Notes: a model not told the origin generated them from the letters alone. DNA of 64,000 nucleotides from Actinoplanes sp. M2I2 (GCF_023544445.1 NZ_JALPVJ010000002.1:700573-764572); one strand, 5' to 3'; numbered from the stretch's first letter, positions 32,829 to 42,400 are shown. Numbers and translations: made by a program.

Positions 32829-35780
32829 CTACTTGACCGGCTCGATCCAGATGTTGCGGTACTGGACCTTGTTCCCGTGATCCTGCAGCCGGATGGCCCC
32901 GGTGGACGGACCCTCCGGGATGTTCCCCCCGGTCCCGCCCGGGATCTCCACGTTGTTCTGAACCGTGCGCCCGTTCCAGACCAGCGTCACCCGAGCGTTG
33001 GACGTCTTGGCACCGGCCTCGTCATAGCGCGCCGCCGTGAACGTGATGTCGTACTTCTGCCACGTCTCCGGCGCAGTCGACATGTTCGCGTCCGGCGCCT
33101 TGATCGTGTAGATCGCTCCGGCCTCGTTGTTGTCCAGCGTCGTGTCGCCGTACGAGTCCAGGATCTGGATCTCGTAACGCTCCTGCTGGTAGACGCCGCT
33201 GTTTCCGCGGTTCTGCCCGGTCACCTCCGGCGGGAGCAGCGGGACCTTGAACTCCACGTGCAGCTTGTAGTCGCCGAACGCTTCCTTCGTGCGCAGGTCA
33301 CCGCAGCAGACCTCGGTCGCCCCGCCCGTTACGGCCGGCCACTGGGCGCGCCGCCCGTCGGTGTGCAGCCAGTTATCGAGGCCGTTGCCGTCGAAGAGGG
33401 TGATGCGGGCGGCCGGCTTGCGGACGCTGATCAGGTCGAGGTTGAGGTGACCGCTGTCGGTCGTGTCGACCCGGACCTGGACAGCGTTCACGCCCTTCTT
33501 GAGTTTGAGCGTCTCGGTGACCGTCGCCCATTCTTCCCACGTCACTGTCGACGGGAACGACACTTGCTTGATCTTCTTGCCGTTGACGTAGACGCTCGCC
33601 GTCTTGGTGCCGCTGAACGGGTTGGGCCCGTTCGAATAGCGCAGGCCGACCTCGTAGTCGCCGGCCTTGTCGACCGTGACGTGGGAGGTGGTCGACGTGT
33701 TCAGCGAGCCCAGCCCGGCCACGAAACCGATGCCCGAGTAGCCGCGGTGGTCGGTCGCCAGGGCGGCCCCGCCTTCGCGGTTGCCCTCCTCGGCCTCGTA
33801 GAAGACCTGCTGGGTGCGCGGACCCGGCAGCTCGTTCATGGTGTACCAGGCTTCGGTGCTCCACAATGTCTCGCCGTCGCGGGCGCCGAACGGGCGCGGG
33901 GAGCGCAGGTGCACCACCCGGTCGCGGCGGAGCCCGGCCACGGTGAGGGTCACCGTCTTACGGTCGCCGGAGACCTTGGCCGCGGTCACACCCAGGGTCT
34001 CGCGGTCGACCTCCGGACCACCGTACTGCGGGGTCGGCACGTAACGCCACTGCTCCACCGCGTACGCCGAAGGCAGTTTGGCGACGGTCTCGTCGGAGAG
34101 CGGCTTGGTGTACTCGATTTTGAAGCCGGTCGCCGTGGCCTTCATGGTCTTCATGTCGAACACGTTCTTGCCGTTCGGGGTGAGCTTCTGCAGCCCGAAG
34201 CGCAGCTTGCCCTCCTGGCCCCAGTTGCCGTCCGCGCCGAGGCCGCCGACGTACAGCGAGCCGTCGGGTCCGAGCGACACCCGGTTGACGCCCGCCTCGA
34301 GGCCCTGCGTGTGCCGGAACACCGCGCCCTGCTCCTGGCCGTGCACGGTTTCGAGCGCCGCCCTCTGCAGACCGCCGTAGGTCACGTCGCCGATGACGAA
34401 CTGGCCCTTGAACGGTCCGGATTTGAGCAGCACCGGCGTGCTGGGGGAGTTGGCGATCTGGTTCTGTGGCAGCCACAGCACCGGGCGGGTCACCGGCTGG
34501 TTGTCGTACGGGCCGTCGGGGTTGGTGTAGTGGTTGTAGAACGCGTCCTTCTCGACCTTGAGCAGTTTGGAGGACGGGAGCCAGCCACCCTGGTTGTCGG
34601 TGATGTAGAGGTCGCCGTCCGCCCCCCAGCCCATGCCGTTCGGGGTGCGCAGGCCGCCCGCGACCGTGGTCACCTTGCCGGTCTTGCGGTTGACCACGAT
34701 GTGGGTGCCGCGGTTGCCGACCGGCTGCGGGTCGGTGGTGGCGCCGCCCAGGTTGATCGACACCGACAGGTTGACGTAGAAGTTGCCGCCCTTGTAGAGC
34801 AGGCCGAACGCGAACTCGTGGAAGTTGCCGCCGAACGGCCACGTGGCGACGGTGCGCCGGGTGTCGAGCACGTCGTCGCGGTCGGTGTCGCGCAGTTCGG
34901 TCAGCTCGTGCTTCTGGGAGACGTACACCAGGCCGTCGACGACGGCGATGCCCATCGGCTCCTTGAGGTTGCCGGCGATCTTCTTGTACGTGACACCGCC
35001 GGGACCGCTCGCCTTGGTGACGCCGTCGACCAGGTAGACCTCGCCGGTCACCGTGTCGGAGCCGCCCCAGGTGCTCAGCACCATCTTGCCGTCGGGCCGC
35101 CAGGCGATGCCGGTGACCTGCGGCTCGAAGCCGGGCGGGCGCAGGTTGGTGAGGTTGTAGCCGGGGTTGACCGCGGTCAGCGGCAGGCCGTCGCCGGGGG
35201 TGTCGGTGCCGGCCACGCATTCCTTGGTGCCGGGCGCGGTCACCCGGACGACGCCCGCGTCGGTGCTGAGCGCGCTGGTCGGCACCACCGAGAACTCGCC
35301 GGCGCCCGGGGGACGCCAGGACAGGGTGAGGCGCTGGCCGAACTCCTTGTCGAAGTGTTCGATGCGCAGCGGGTGCAGGCCCGCGGTCAGGGCGACGGTG
35401 CCGTCGCCGGGCGGTTCGACGTCGTGCAAGCCGTCGTGGTCGATAACGAGGTCGTCGTCGATGTACAGCTTGGAACCGTCGTCGCTGACCAGGCGGAAGC
35501 CGTACGTGCCGTCGGTGGGCACGGTCAGGTTCGCGAGCGCGTGCGTGACGAAGTTGTCGTTCAGCCCGAACTGCTCGGTGGTGGACCAGTCCACCGTGGG
35601 CATCAGCTTGTCCACATTGGGAGTCTGGCCGGGTTTGAGCTCGCAGACCCGGTTCATCGACTGGCCGATGTCGTAGGTCCGCAGGGTCACCCCCGGTTCC
35701 TGCTCCGGCGGTTCGGCCGCGGAGGCGGGCGCCGCCGCGAATGTTCCTATGAGTAGCCCGGCCACTAACACACGCTTCAT
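32829..35780 (-). CDS. Large secreted PA14 / PQQ-type propeller / CBM / DUF1080 protein
   Basis: 983 residues with a Sec signal (LVAGLLIGTFAAAPASA, cut near residue 22). A PA14-like domain follows (to about 160, with YGFRLVSDDGSKLYIDDDLVIDH). A six-bladed propeller of the glucose/sorbosone-dehydrogenase type spans about 195-560 (EPMGIAVVDGLVYVSQKHEL, then GLRTPNGMGWGADGDLYITD). A CBM6/35-like sugar-binding domain covers about 640-770 (YEAEEGNREGG). A C-terminal DUF1080/3-keto-disaccharide hydrolase domain occupies about 785-983 (ITLFDGNGLDNWLHTDG, then EIQILDSYGDTTLDNNEAGAIY). It should bind and process carbohydrate outside the cell. ATG 35780 follows GGAG. A LacI-type palindrome lies 27 bp upstream. 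Confidence 0.85.
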   Translation of the reverse strand: MKRVLVAGLLIGTFAAAPASAAEPPEQEPGVTLRTYDIGQSMNRVCELKPGQTPNVDKLMPTVDWSTTEQFGLNDNFVTHALANLTVPTDGTYGFRLVSDDGSKLYIDDDLVIDHDGLHDVEPPGDGTVALTAGLHPLRIEHFDKEFGQRLTLSWRPPGAGEFSVVPTSALSTDAGVVRVTAPGTKECVAGTDTPGDGLPLTAVNPGYNLTNLRPPGFEPQVTGIAWRPDGKMVLSTWGGSDTVTGEVYLVDGVTKASGPGGVTYKKIAGNLKEPMGIAVVDGLVYVSQKHELTELRDTDRDDVLDTRRTVATWPFGGNFHEFAFGLLYKGGNFYVNLSVSINLGGATTDPQPVGNRGTHIVVNRKTGKVTTVAGGLRTPNGMGWGADGDLYITDNQGGWLPSSKLLKVEKDAFYNHYTNPDGPYDNQPVTRPVLWLPQNQIANSPSTPVLLKSGPFKGQFVIGDVTYGGLQRAALETVHGQEQGAVFRHTQGLEAGVNRVSLGPDGSLYVGGLGADGNWGQEGKLRFGLQKLTPNGKNVFDMKTMKATATGFKIEYTKPLSDETVAKLPSAYAVEQWRYVPTPQYGGPEVDRETLGVTAAKVSGDRKTVTLTVAGLRRDRVVHLRSPRPFGARDGETLWSTEAWYTMNELPGPRTQQVFYEAEEGNREGGAALATDHRGYSGIGFVAGLGSLNTSTTSHVTVDKAGDYEVGLRYSNGPNPFSGTKTASVYVNGKKIKQVSFPSTVTWEEWATVTETLKLKKGVNAVQVRVDTTDSGHLNLDLISVRKPAARITLFDGNGLDNWLHTDGRRAQWPAVTGGATEVCCGDLRTKEAFGDYKLHVEFKVPLLPPEVTGQNRGNSGVYQQERYEIQILDSYGDTTLDNNEAGAIYTIKAPDANMSTAPETWQKYDITFTAARYDEAGAKTSNARVTLVWNGRTVQNNVEIPGGTGGNIPEGPSTGAIRLQDHGNKVQYRNIWIEPVK

Positions 35781-35806
35781 CGGCGCTCCACGGTTACCAG
35801 GTCGAT

Positions 35807-35816
35807 ACAACGTTGT
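35807..35816. promoter_or_regulatory. LacI-type palindrome ACAACGTTGT
   Basis: A 10-bp perfect palindrome with a central CG, as in LacI-family operators, between the promoter region and the start of the large carbohydrate-processing gene at 32829-35780. Sugar-responsive repression of that gene is a reasonable inference; no LacI gene is nearby. Confidence 0.5.
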
Positions 35817-35897
35817 GAACATCCTGGGGTACTTCTGCCAGGACGTCCAGACCTTTCGATATTTAACCCAGAACTTTTGTACGGCCGGGCAAAAGCT

Positions 35898-35928
35898 GAC
35901 GGGCCCGGCCGTCGCGGCCGGACCCGTC
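35898..35928 (-). terminator. Hairpin after the haem peroxidase gene
   Basis: GACGGGCCCGGCCG (35898-35911) pairs with CGGCCGGACCCGTC (35915-35928), 14 pairs with one mismatch and a 3-base loop. It begins 16 bp beyond the peroxidase stop in its direction of reading, and is followed by T-rich sequence (GCTTTTGCCC on the minus strand). Confidence 0.75.
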
Positions 35929-35944
35929 GGTCGGATGTGGAGGG

Positions 35945-37897
35945 TCAGCTTGCCGGCAGGATCAGCACCTGGCCGGGGATGACGCGGTCGGGGTTGGTCA
36001 GGACGGCCCGGTTGAGAGCGAAGATCTCCGGCCACCGGCCGGCGTCGCCCAGTTCGGCCTGGGCGATGCCGCTGAGCGTGTCGCCGCGCTGAACGGTGTA
36101 CAGCCGCGGGATGTCGCCGACCGGCGTCGCCGGCGGCAGGACGAAGACCTGGCCGGCGAAGATGCGGCCGGGGTCGCGGATCAGCGCCTGGTTGAGCGCG
36201 TAGATCTGCGGCCACCGGTTGCCGGCGCCGAGCTGGGCCTCGGCGATGCCGAACAGGGTGTCGCCGGAGCGGACGGTGTAGGTCACGGGCTGCACGGCGC
36301 CGGGCAGCACCTTGGCCAGGCGCAGCAGGTCGGCCAGCTCGAACGTGCCGGGCTCGGCCGAGGGCAGCGACGGCGCCCAGCCGGGCTGGGTCAGGATCGA
36401 GTCGGCGCTGCGGCGGACCAGCCCGATCAGCACCTCGGCGATGAGCGTGCTGCCGACCGGGCCCAGGCGGTTGCCCTGGCCGAGCACCTTGGCCTCGGCC
36501 AGCACGTAGTACCAGAGCGGCGTACGGAACTGGAACCCGCCGGCCTCGAGCGCGATCCGCTGCTCCTCGCCACCGGCCGCGATGACCTCGTCCTTGGTCA
36601 GCACCTGGACGCCGATGTGCTCGGCGACGGCCTGGCCGGTCGGCAGGCGAAGCCGGTAGCCGCGCAGCAGGTTGCGCACGGCCAGGCGGGCGGCCAGATC
36701 GGGCTGCTCCGGCTGGCCGGTCACGTCCTGGAGGGCGAACAGGGCCTGGAACCTGTCGTTCTTGAACGCGGCCAGGCTGGGGTCGAGCCGGCGCGCCAGC
36801 CCCACGCCCGGGTCGTCACCGATGATGTTCTCCCACTCGACGATCCAGTTCTCGGGCAGGGTGGGGAAGCCGCCCAGACCGTCGCTCAGCGCGGTGAACG
36901 TGAAGAGCAGGTCCAGTGTCGCGGGGATGCCGTCGTTGAGGTTGAAGTTCTCGTTGAAGTTGTAGGCGAAGCGCACCATCGAGTGGCCGAACCGGTAACC
37001 GGCCACCGAGAACTCCAGCGGCATGAACGACGGCTCGGACAGCGGGTCGAACCACTTGTTGCCGTTGGCCACGATGTCGTCCACGATGGCCGGGTCGGCG
37101 ACCCGCTTGAGGAAGTCGTGCACCACGACGTGCTGGTAGTGCTGGCGCAGCACCCGGCGGGCCTCGTCGAACGACAGTCCCTGGTCGACCAGGGCGTTGT
37201 GCGCCCGCAGGAACGCGACGTGCAGCTGACCGATGATGGTGTTCTCGTCGTTGCGGGGGTCGCCGATGACGGCCGCCCGGTCGTGCTCGATGTTGCCCGG
37301 GCTCGCGCCCTCGCGGGGCAGGTCGTGGAAGTCGTCGCCGGCCTTACTGTCCGGGCGCTTGACCGGCCGGGTCGTGCCACCGGTGGGGGAGACCTTGCCG
37401 ACCAGCATCTTGTTGCCGTCGGCCGGGTCGCGCGGGGCCGGGAGGCCGTAGACGCTGTCCAGGTCGAGCATCGGGGTGCGCTGGTTGAGCAGCGCGTTGC
37501 GGATGGCTTCCACATTGAGCGGCGTCATCGCCGGGTCGAGCAGCTGGGCCATCGTCGCCGAGCCGAAGCCCTGCTGGATCTCCAGCGTGATGTCGTGGTC
37601 GACGAACTGGCCGAAGTAGGTGTACGCCGCCGGGATGTCGCTGTCCTCGCCGTCCACGTCCCGGTCGACCATGGCGTTGCCGAGGTCCTTGAGCTGGGCC
37701 GGCGTCGTGGCGGTCTGCGGGAGCAGGTTCGCCTCGTCGTCCTGCAGGCCGGGGAACAGGAAGTCGAAGCTGTGGCCCTCGACCTGCCGGACCAGCGCGA
37801 AGGCCCCGGTACTGCGGGCGGCGACTTCGGCGAGGCCCTGTTCCGCGGTGACGAGGTCGTTCTCTGTGATCGGTCGTCCGTGTCCGAGACGCGGCAT
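35945..37897 (-). CDS. Animal-type haem peroxidase with two C-terminal LysM domains
   Basis: 650 residues. The peroxidase domain (about 20-530) has the distal His and Asp in TYFGQFVDHDITLE, the LRAHN-type segment HVAFLRAHNALVD, and the proximal His in YRFGHSMVRFAYNFN, as in peroxidasin-like bacterial enzymes. Two LysM domains follow, each about 50 residues (VTYTVRSGDTLFGIAEAQLG and LYTVQRGDTLSGIAQAELG), which bind peptidoglycan or chitin. No signal peptide precedes MPRLGHGRPITEND at ATG 37897, so export, if any, would be non-classical. An in-frame GTG at 38011 adds 38 residues but no signal. Confidence 0.87.
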   Translation of the reverse strand: MPRLGHGRPITENDLVTAEQGLAEVAARSTGAFALVRQVEGHSFDFLFPGLQDDEANLLPQTATTPAQLKDLGNAMVDRDVDGEDSDIPAAYTYFGQFVDHDITLEIQQGFGSATMAQLLDPAMTPLNVEAIRNALLNQRTPMLDLDSVYGLPAPRDPADGNKMLVGKVSPTGGTTRPVKRPDSKAGDDFHDLPREGASPGNIEHDRAAVIGDPRNDENTIIGQLHVAFLRAHNALVDQGLSFDEARRVLRQHYQHVVVHDFLKRVADPAIVDDIVANGNKWFDPLSEPSFMPLEFSVAGYRFGHSMVRFAYNFNENFNLNDGIPATLDLLFTFTALSDGLGGFPTLPENWIVEWENIIGDDPGVGLARRLDPSLAAFKNDRFQALFALQDVTGQPEQPDLAARLAVRNLLRGYRLRLPTGQAVAEHIGVQVLTKDEVIAAGGEEQRIALEAGGFQFRTPLWYYVLAEAKVLGQGNRLGPVGSTLIAEVLIGLVRRSADSILTQPGWAPSLPSAEPGTFELADLLRLAKVLPGAVQPVTYTVRSGDTLFGIAEAQLGAGNRWPQIYALNQALIRDPGRIFAGQVFVLPPATPVGDIPRLYTVQRGDTLSGIAQAELGDAGRWPEIFALNRAVLTNPDRVIPGQVLILPAS

Positions 37898-38104
37898 GGT
37901 TGCTTCCCCCTGTGACGAAGTGCGAACAGACCGGCACGGTCGCGTGGCGGGCGCCTCGTACGGGCTGCGTTCCGCCGGCGGCCGACACGGCCGGTATCCA
38001 GTTGCCGTCACGTTAGGTAACTGGGGCCGTCAGGGCAGGCAGGAAGTTGACACTGACGGATCGGGTGCACTTGTCGTCCGCTCGTCGGGGGACGAGCGTC
38101 GCGC

Positions 38105-39076
38105 TCAGTATCCGGAGGGCAGGCGGGGCGTGTAGTGCTCCTCGAGGGCGGCGACCTCGTCGTCGGTCAGCTCGAGCTCGAGCGCCGCGGCCGCGTCGGC
38201 CAGGTGGTTGACCTTGGTGGGACCGACGATCGGCGCGTCGACCACCGGGTTGTGCAGCACCCAGGCCAGCGCCACCTGCGCCATCGGCACCCCGCGGGCC
38301 TCGGCGACCCGGCGAACCGCGTCGACGATCGGCCGGTTCTGCTCACTCTCGTATCGCGCGTGCAGCGGGTCGGTCTTGGCCCGTTGAGTGCTCCGCTCGT
38401 CCCACGGGCGGGCCAGCCGGCCCTTGGCCAGCGGGCTCCACGGGATCGACCCGACGCCCTGATCGGCCAGCAGCCCGAACATCTCCCGCTCCTCCTCGCG
38501 CTGCAGGAGGCTGTACTGGTTCTGCATCGACACGAACCTGGTCCAGCCGCCCAGGTCGGCGGCGTGCTGCAGTTTGGCGAATTGCCAGGCCCACATGGAC
38601 GAGGCGCCCAGGTAGCGGACCTTGCCGGCCCGGACGATGTCGTGCAGGGCCTCCATCGTCTCCTCGACCGGCGTCTCGGGGTCGAACCGGTGGATCTGGT
38701 AGAGGTCGACGTAGTCGGTGCCGAGGCGGGCCAGCGACGCGTCGATGTTCTCCAGGATCGCCTTGCGGGACAGGCCCGACCCGCCCGGGCCGTCGTGCAT
38801 CGGGAAGAACACCTTGGTGGCCAGCACGACCGAGTCGCGGTCGGTGTACTTGCGCAGGGCCCGCCCGACGATCTCCTCCGAGCTGCCGGCGCTGTAGCCG
38901 TTGGCCGTGTCCCAGAAGGTGATGCCCAGCTCGACAGCCTGGCGGAACAGCGGCTCGGCGGCGTCGTCGGCGAGCGACCACTGATTGGTGCCGCGGTCGG
39001 GCTGGCCGAAGCTCATGCACCCCAGCGCGATCCGGCTGACCTTGAGACCCGAGCTACCCAGACGTGTGTATCGCAT
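38105..39076 (-). CDS. Aldo/keto reductase
   Basis: A 323-residue AKR-family (beta/alpha)8 enzyme with the catalytic tetrad Asp and Tyr (FWDTANGYSAG), Lys (VVLATKVFF) and His (LYQIHRFD), and the cofactor loop PWSPLAKGRLARP. It reduces carbonyl compounds with NADPH in the cytoplasm; the resemblance is to the YdjG/IolS group rather than to voltage-gated-channel beta subunits. Substrate unknown. It starts at ATG 39076 with MRYTRLGSSGLKVSRI and is the downstream neighbour of the esterase gene on the same strand (67-bp gap). Confidence 0.88.
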   Translation of the reverse strand: MRYTRLGSSGLKVSRIALGCMSFGQPDRGTNQWSLADDAAEPLFRQAVELGITFWDTANGYSAGSSEEIVGRALRKYTDRDSVVLATKVFFPMHDGPGGSGLSRKAILENIDASLARLGTDYVDLYQIHRFDPETPVEETMEALHDIVRAGKVRYLGASSMWAWQFAKLQHAADLGGWTRFVSMQNQYSLLQREEEREMFGLLADQGVGSIPWSPLAKGRLARPWDERSTQRAKTDPLHARYESEQNRPIVDAVRRVAEARGVPMAQVALAWVLHNPVVDAPIVGPTKVNHLADAAAALELELTDDEVAALEEHYTPRLPSGY

Positions 39077-39143
39077 GACCTCAACCTAGGCCCCGCTCCC
39101 GGTCGTCGCAGGCTTCGGCTGGCACCACGGGCAGAGACGGCCG

Positions 39144-39884
39144 TCAGCAGTAGCGGGGCAGATACGTGGTCACCTGGTCGCGCCACGACGGCCAGTCGTG
39201 CGGAATGTCCGGGCCCCACAGGTCGTACTCGTGCCGGAGGCCCTTCTCAGCCAGCAGCGCGGCCATCCCCGGGGTCGACGCCAGCGCCCCGGTGGTGTCC
39301 TCCCACTGTCCCTGCCCGCAGACCAGCAGGATCGTCAACCGCTCCCGCAGCCATCCCAGGTGGTCGCCGTGCAGGTTGGCCACGTAGTCCATCGGGTTGT
39401 TGAAATAGACGGCGTCCCCGCGCTCGCCCCACGCGTTCCAGGTGCCCGGGTCGTAGTTGCCCGAGAAACACAAGGCCGCCGGGAACAGGTCGGCGTGCCG
39501 GAAGGCGAGATTCAGGGCGTGGTACGCCCCGAGCGAGCAGCCGATCGTCGCGATCTCCACGTCGTCCCCGCTGTCGGCCCGGATGTGCGGCACGACGGCG
39601 TCGAGGATCCAGGTCTCGTAGCCGGCGTGCTGCCGGGCCCGTTCCTCCAGCGGCAGGTGATGCGCCGACCAGGTCCCCTCGTCGAACGAGTCGACGCAGT
39701 ACAGTTTGACGCGGCCCGCTTCGAGGAGCGGCTCGATGGCAGCGACCATGCCGTTGTCCGACCATTCCCACGCGTTCCCCTTCTCGGTCGGGAACACGAG
39801 AAGCGGCCTTCCGTAGTGCCCGTGGACCGCGACGGTCGCCTCCGCGCCGTTGGCGGCCCGCAGTTGTACGGAGTAGTGGCGCAT
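39144..39884 (-). CDS. Alpha/beta-hydrolase, putative esterase (EsteraseD/Fes type)
   Basis: 246 residues of the esterase D-like group. The nucleophile Ser is in IGCSLGAYHALNL, the oxyanion region in VFPTEKGNAWEW, and the C-terminal HDW in IPHDWPSWRDQV provides the His. The mid-part FSGNYDPGTWNAWG is typical of this family. Substrate unknown; related enzymes cut acyl or siderophore esters. I choose ATG 39884 (MRHYSVQLRAANG), where homologues start; an upstream in-frame ATG is possible. No signal peptide. Confidence 0.75.
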   Translation of the reverse strand: MRHYSVQLRAANGAEATVAVHGHYGRPLLVFPTEKGNAWEWSDNGMVAAIEPLLEAGRVKLYCVDSFDEGTWSAHHLPLEERARQHAGYETWILDAVVPHIRADSGDDVEIATIGCSLGAYHALNLAFRHADLFPAALCFSGNYDPGTWNAWGERGDAVYFNNPMDYVANLHGDHLGWLRERLTILLVCGQGQWEDTTGALASTPGMAALLAEKGLRHEYDLWGPDIPHDWPSWRDQVTTYLPRYC

Positions 39885-40214
39885 ACCCGATGAGTCTGCC
39901 GCAGCCCTGGGCATGGCGCGCGGCCGGTCACGGGTCGTGGTGACTTTGCGGTTGTGACGAAGGACGCGTCCCGCTTCGCAGGGAATTGCCAGCGGTGGTT
40001 GAGAGATTGGCAACATGGGCCGTTGAGACTGGTGTGCGGGTGCAGGTCGCGGGTATCGGCAACCGGTCGGTGATCTGCGGCCGGAGCTGGCTACCAGCAA
40101 GATCACGTACGCTTTCGGACGGTCCGTGCACGAGTGGCGTACTGTGCCGAGTCGCTGTGCCCGGCGAGTTGCCGTGCGCCGAGTTTTCCGTCGAGGAATG
40201 GGGTCTGGGGATCC
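39885..40214. other. 330-bp divergent intergenic region before the PBP gene
   Basis: No gene is seen. The short palindrome CGGACGGTCCG (40116-40126) is followed by TACTGT (about 40139), a possible -10 for the PBP gene; both assignments are tentative. Confidence 0.4.
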
Positions 40215-42350
40215 GTGACTGTGGGTGACCGGATGAAGGGTCGATCGATCGTCGGCAAGGCCGGGTTGTTGCTGATGTGCGGCCTGTTGACGGCTGTGGT
40301 GGTGTCCGCCGCCGCGTTCCCGGCGGCCGCGCTGGGCGGCCTCGTGGCCAAGGCCGGCGCCGAGACCTTCGCGGCGATGCCGAGCACCCTGGTGCAGCAG
40401 ACCGCCCCGCAGGTGACACGCATCCTGGCGAGCGACGGCAAGACGCAGATCGCCGTCCTCTACGACGAGTTCCGCAGCGACGTGCCGCTCAGCCAGATCT
40501 CGCCCAACATGCAGAACGCGATCGTCGCGGCCGAGGACCACAAGTTCTACGAGCACGACGGCGTCGACCTGAGGGGCATCGCCCGGGCGTTGGTCAACAA
40601 CAGCCAGGGCGGCTCCCAGCAGGGCGCGTCGACGCTGACTATGCAGTACGTGCGGATGGCTCAGGCCTACGGGGCCAAGACGCCGCAGGAGGCGGTCGAC
40701 GCGACCAAGGACAGCCCGGAACGCAAGATCGCCGAGATGAAGTACGCGCTGCAGGTCGAGAAGGACCTGAACAAGAAGGAGATCCTGCGGCGCTATCTCA
40801 ACCTCGCGCCGTACGGCAACGGCGCGTACGGCATCTACGCCGGCAGCCAGGTCTACTTCAAGAAGTCGCCCAAGAACCTGACGATCGCCGAGGCGGCGCT
40901 GCTGGCCGGCATGGTGAAGGCGCCCTCGGCGTTCGACCCGACCACCAAGACCGGCCACCCGCAGGCGCTCGACCGGCGCAACTACATCATCGACAACATG
41001 GTCTCCCTCGGGCAGATCACCAAGGTCGAGGGCGAGAACGCCAAGAAGACGAAGCTGGCCCGCACGGCCAACCGGCCGGGCAACGGCTGCACCTCGGTGG
41101 CCGTCAACAACTGGGGCTTCTTCTGCGACTACCTCTACCGCTGGTGGCTGGAGCAGAAGGACTTCGGCGCCAACGCGTACGAGCGGGAGCGTCAGCTCAA
41201 GACCGGTGGCTATACCATCGTCACCTCGCTGGACATCAAGGCGCAGAAGGCCGCGCGCAAAGAGATCACCCGCAAGATCGACGACAACGACAAGAACGCC
41301 GTCCTGCTCGCCGGGGTCGAGCCGGGCACCGGTCACGTCAAGACGCTGGCGGCCAACCGCAAGTTCAAGCTCGACGACGGTACGAACCCGAAGAGCTCGA
41401 ACCCGCAGGCGCGCCGGGCCGGCGCGCGGGCGACGTACCCGAACACGACGAACCCGATCATCACCGGCAGCGGCGACATCAACGGCTACCAGGCCGGCTC
41501 GGTGTTCAAGATGTTCACGATGGTGGCCGCGCTCGAGAACGGCTACGAGCTGGACTTCCCGATCACCTCCGGCTCGACCTACAGGTCGAGCTACCCGGTC
41601 GCGGCCGACTCGCCGGCGGCCTGCCCGGGCACGACGCTCTACTGCCCGAGCAACGCCTCGCCCAACGAGAAGGGCACGTTCAACATGTGGACCGGCTTCG
41701 GCAAGTCGGTCAACACCTACTTCGTGCCGCTGCAGGAGAAGGTCGGCGCCGAGAAGGTCGTCGACGTGGCCAAGCGCTTCGGCATGCAGTTCCGCTCCTC
41801 GGCCGAGCGCGACCTCATCGCCACCCCCCAGGCCGCGCACAACTTCGGTGCGTTCACCCTGGGCGTGACCGCCTCCACGCCGTTGGAGATCGCCAACGCG
41901 TACGCCACCCTGGCCGGTGACGGCATGTTCTGCGCCCCCACCCCGATCAAGCAGATCCGGACGGCCGCCGGCGCCAAGCTCAAGACCGGCCAGCCGTCCT
42001 GCAAGCGGGTCACCAGCGCCGACGTGGCCCGCAAGGCGCTCGACGCGGCCCGCTGCCCGGTCGGCGACCAGGCCCAGCTCGGCAACTGCGCCGGCGCCAC
42101 CGAGGCCAACGCGCACCGCACGATCGACCACCCGGTGTTCGGCAAGACCGGCACCACCGACGGCGACAAGACGGCGTCGCTGGTGGTCGGCTCGCGCAGC
42201 CTGGTCGTGGCCGGCTACATGGTCAACCCGGACTGGGCCAACCACACCGACCGCATGCCCCACGGCATCGTCAACCCGGTCGTCTACCGCACCCTGGCCG
42301 ACTACATGAAGGGCGCGGAGTACGAGGAGTTCAAGAAGCCCGGCGAATAG
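40215..42350 (+). CDS. Class A penicillin-binding protein (bifunctional transglycosylase/transpeptidase)
   Basis: 711 residues: a short cytoplasmic tail, a membrane anchor (about 15-42), then a GT51 transglycosylase (about 75-260, catalytic Glu107 in AAEDHKFYEHD, with QGASTLTMQYVR and LNLAPYGNGAYGIYAG). The transpeptidase domain has Ser429 in SVFK, SVN at 498-500 and KTGT at 644-647. It polymerises and cross-links peptidoglycan at the outer face of the membrane. No PASTA domain follows. GTG 40215 (MTVGDRMKGRSIV) is preferred from the family pattern; ATG 40233 would lose six residues. A terminator follows at 42367. Confidence 0.93.
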   Translation: MTVGDRMKGRSIVGKAGLLLMCGLLTAVVVSAAAFPAAALGGLVAKAGAETFAAMPSTLVQQTAPQVTRILASDGKTQIAVLYDEFRSDVPLSQISPNMQNAIVAAEDHKFYEHDGVDLRGIARALVNNSQGGSQQGASTLTMQYVRMAQAYGAKTPQEAVDATKDSPERKIAEMKYALQVEKDLNKKEILRRYLNLAPYGNGAYGIYAGSQVYFKKSPKNLTIAEAALLAGMVKAPSAFDPTTKTGHPQALDRRNYIIDNMVSLGQITKVEGENAKKTKLARTANRPGNGCTSVAVNNWGFFCDYLYRWWLEQKDFGANAYERERQLKTGGYTIVTSLDIKAQKAARKEITRKIDDNDKNAVLLAGVEPGTGHVKTLAANRKFKLDDGTNPKSSNPQARRAGARATYPNTTNPIITGSGDINGYQAGSVFKMFTMVAALENGYELDFPITSGSTYRSSYPVAADSPAACPGTTLYCPSNASPNEKGTFNMWTGFGKSVNTYFVPLQEKVGAEKVVDVAKRFGMQFRSSAERDLIATPQAAHNFGAFTLGVTASTPLEIANAYATLAGDGMFCAPTPIKQIRTAAGAKLKTGQPSCKRVTSADVARKALDAARCPVGDQAQLGNCAGATEANAHRTIDHPVFGKTGTTDGDKTASLVVGSRSLVVAGYMVNPDWANHTDRMPHGIVNPVVYRTLADYMKGAEYEEFKKPGE

Positions 42351-42366
42351 CCGACGGATCTCCACG

Positions 42367-42400
42367 GAAGCACCCGGCGATGCGGATCGCCGGGTGCTTC
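42367..42400 (+). terminator. Strong intrinsic terminator after the PBP gene
   Basis: GAAGCACCCGGCGA (42367-42380) pairs perfectly with TCGCCGGGTGCTTC (42387-42400) over a 6-base loop, followed by TGTGTTTT. The right arm's CGGGTGCTT recurs twice more within the next 45 bp, suggesting local slippage duplication. Confidence 0.85.

Noticed and set aside
32691..35756. A plus-strand open frame of over 1000 codons
   Set aside because: Antisense to the PA14/propeller/DUF1080 gene, with composition typical of a shadow frame.
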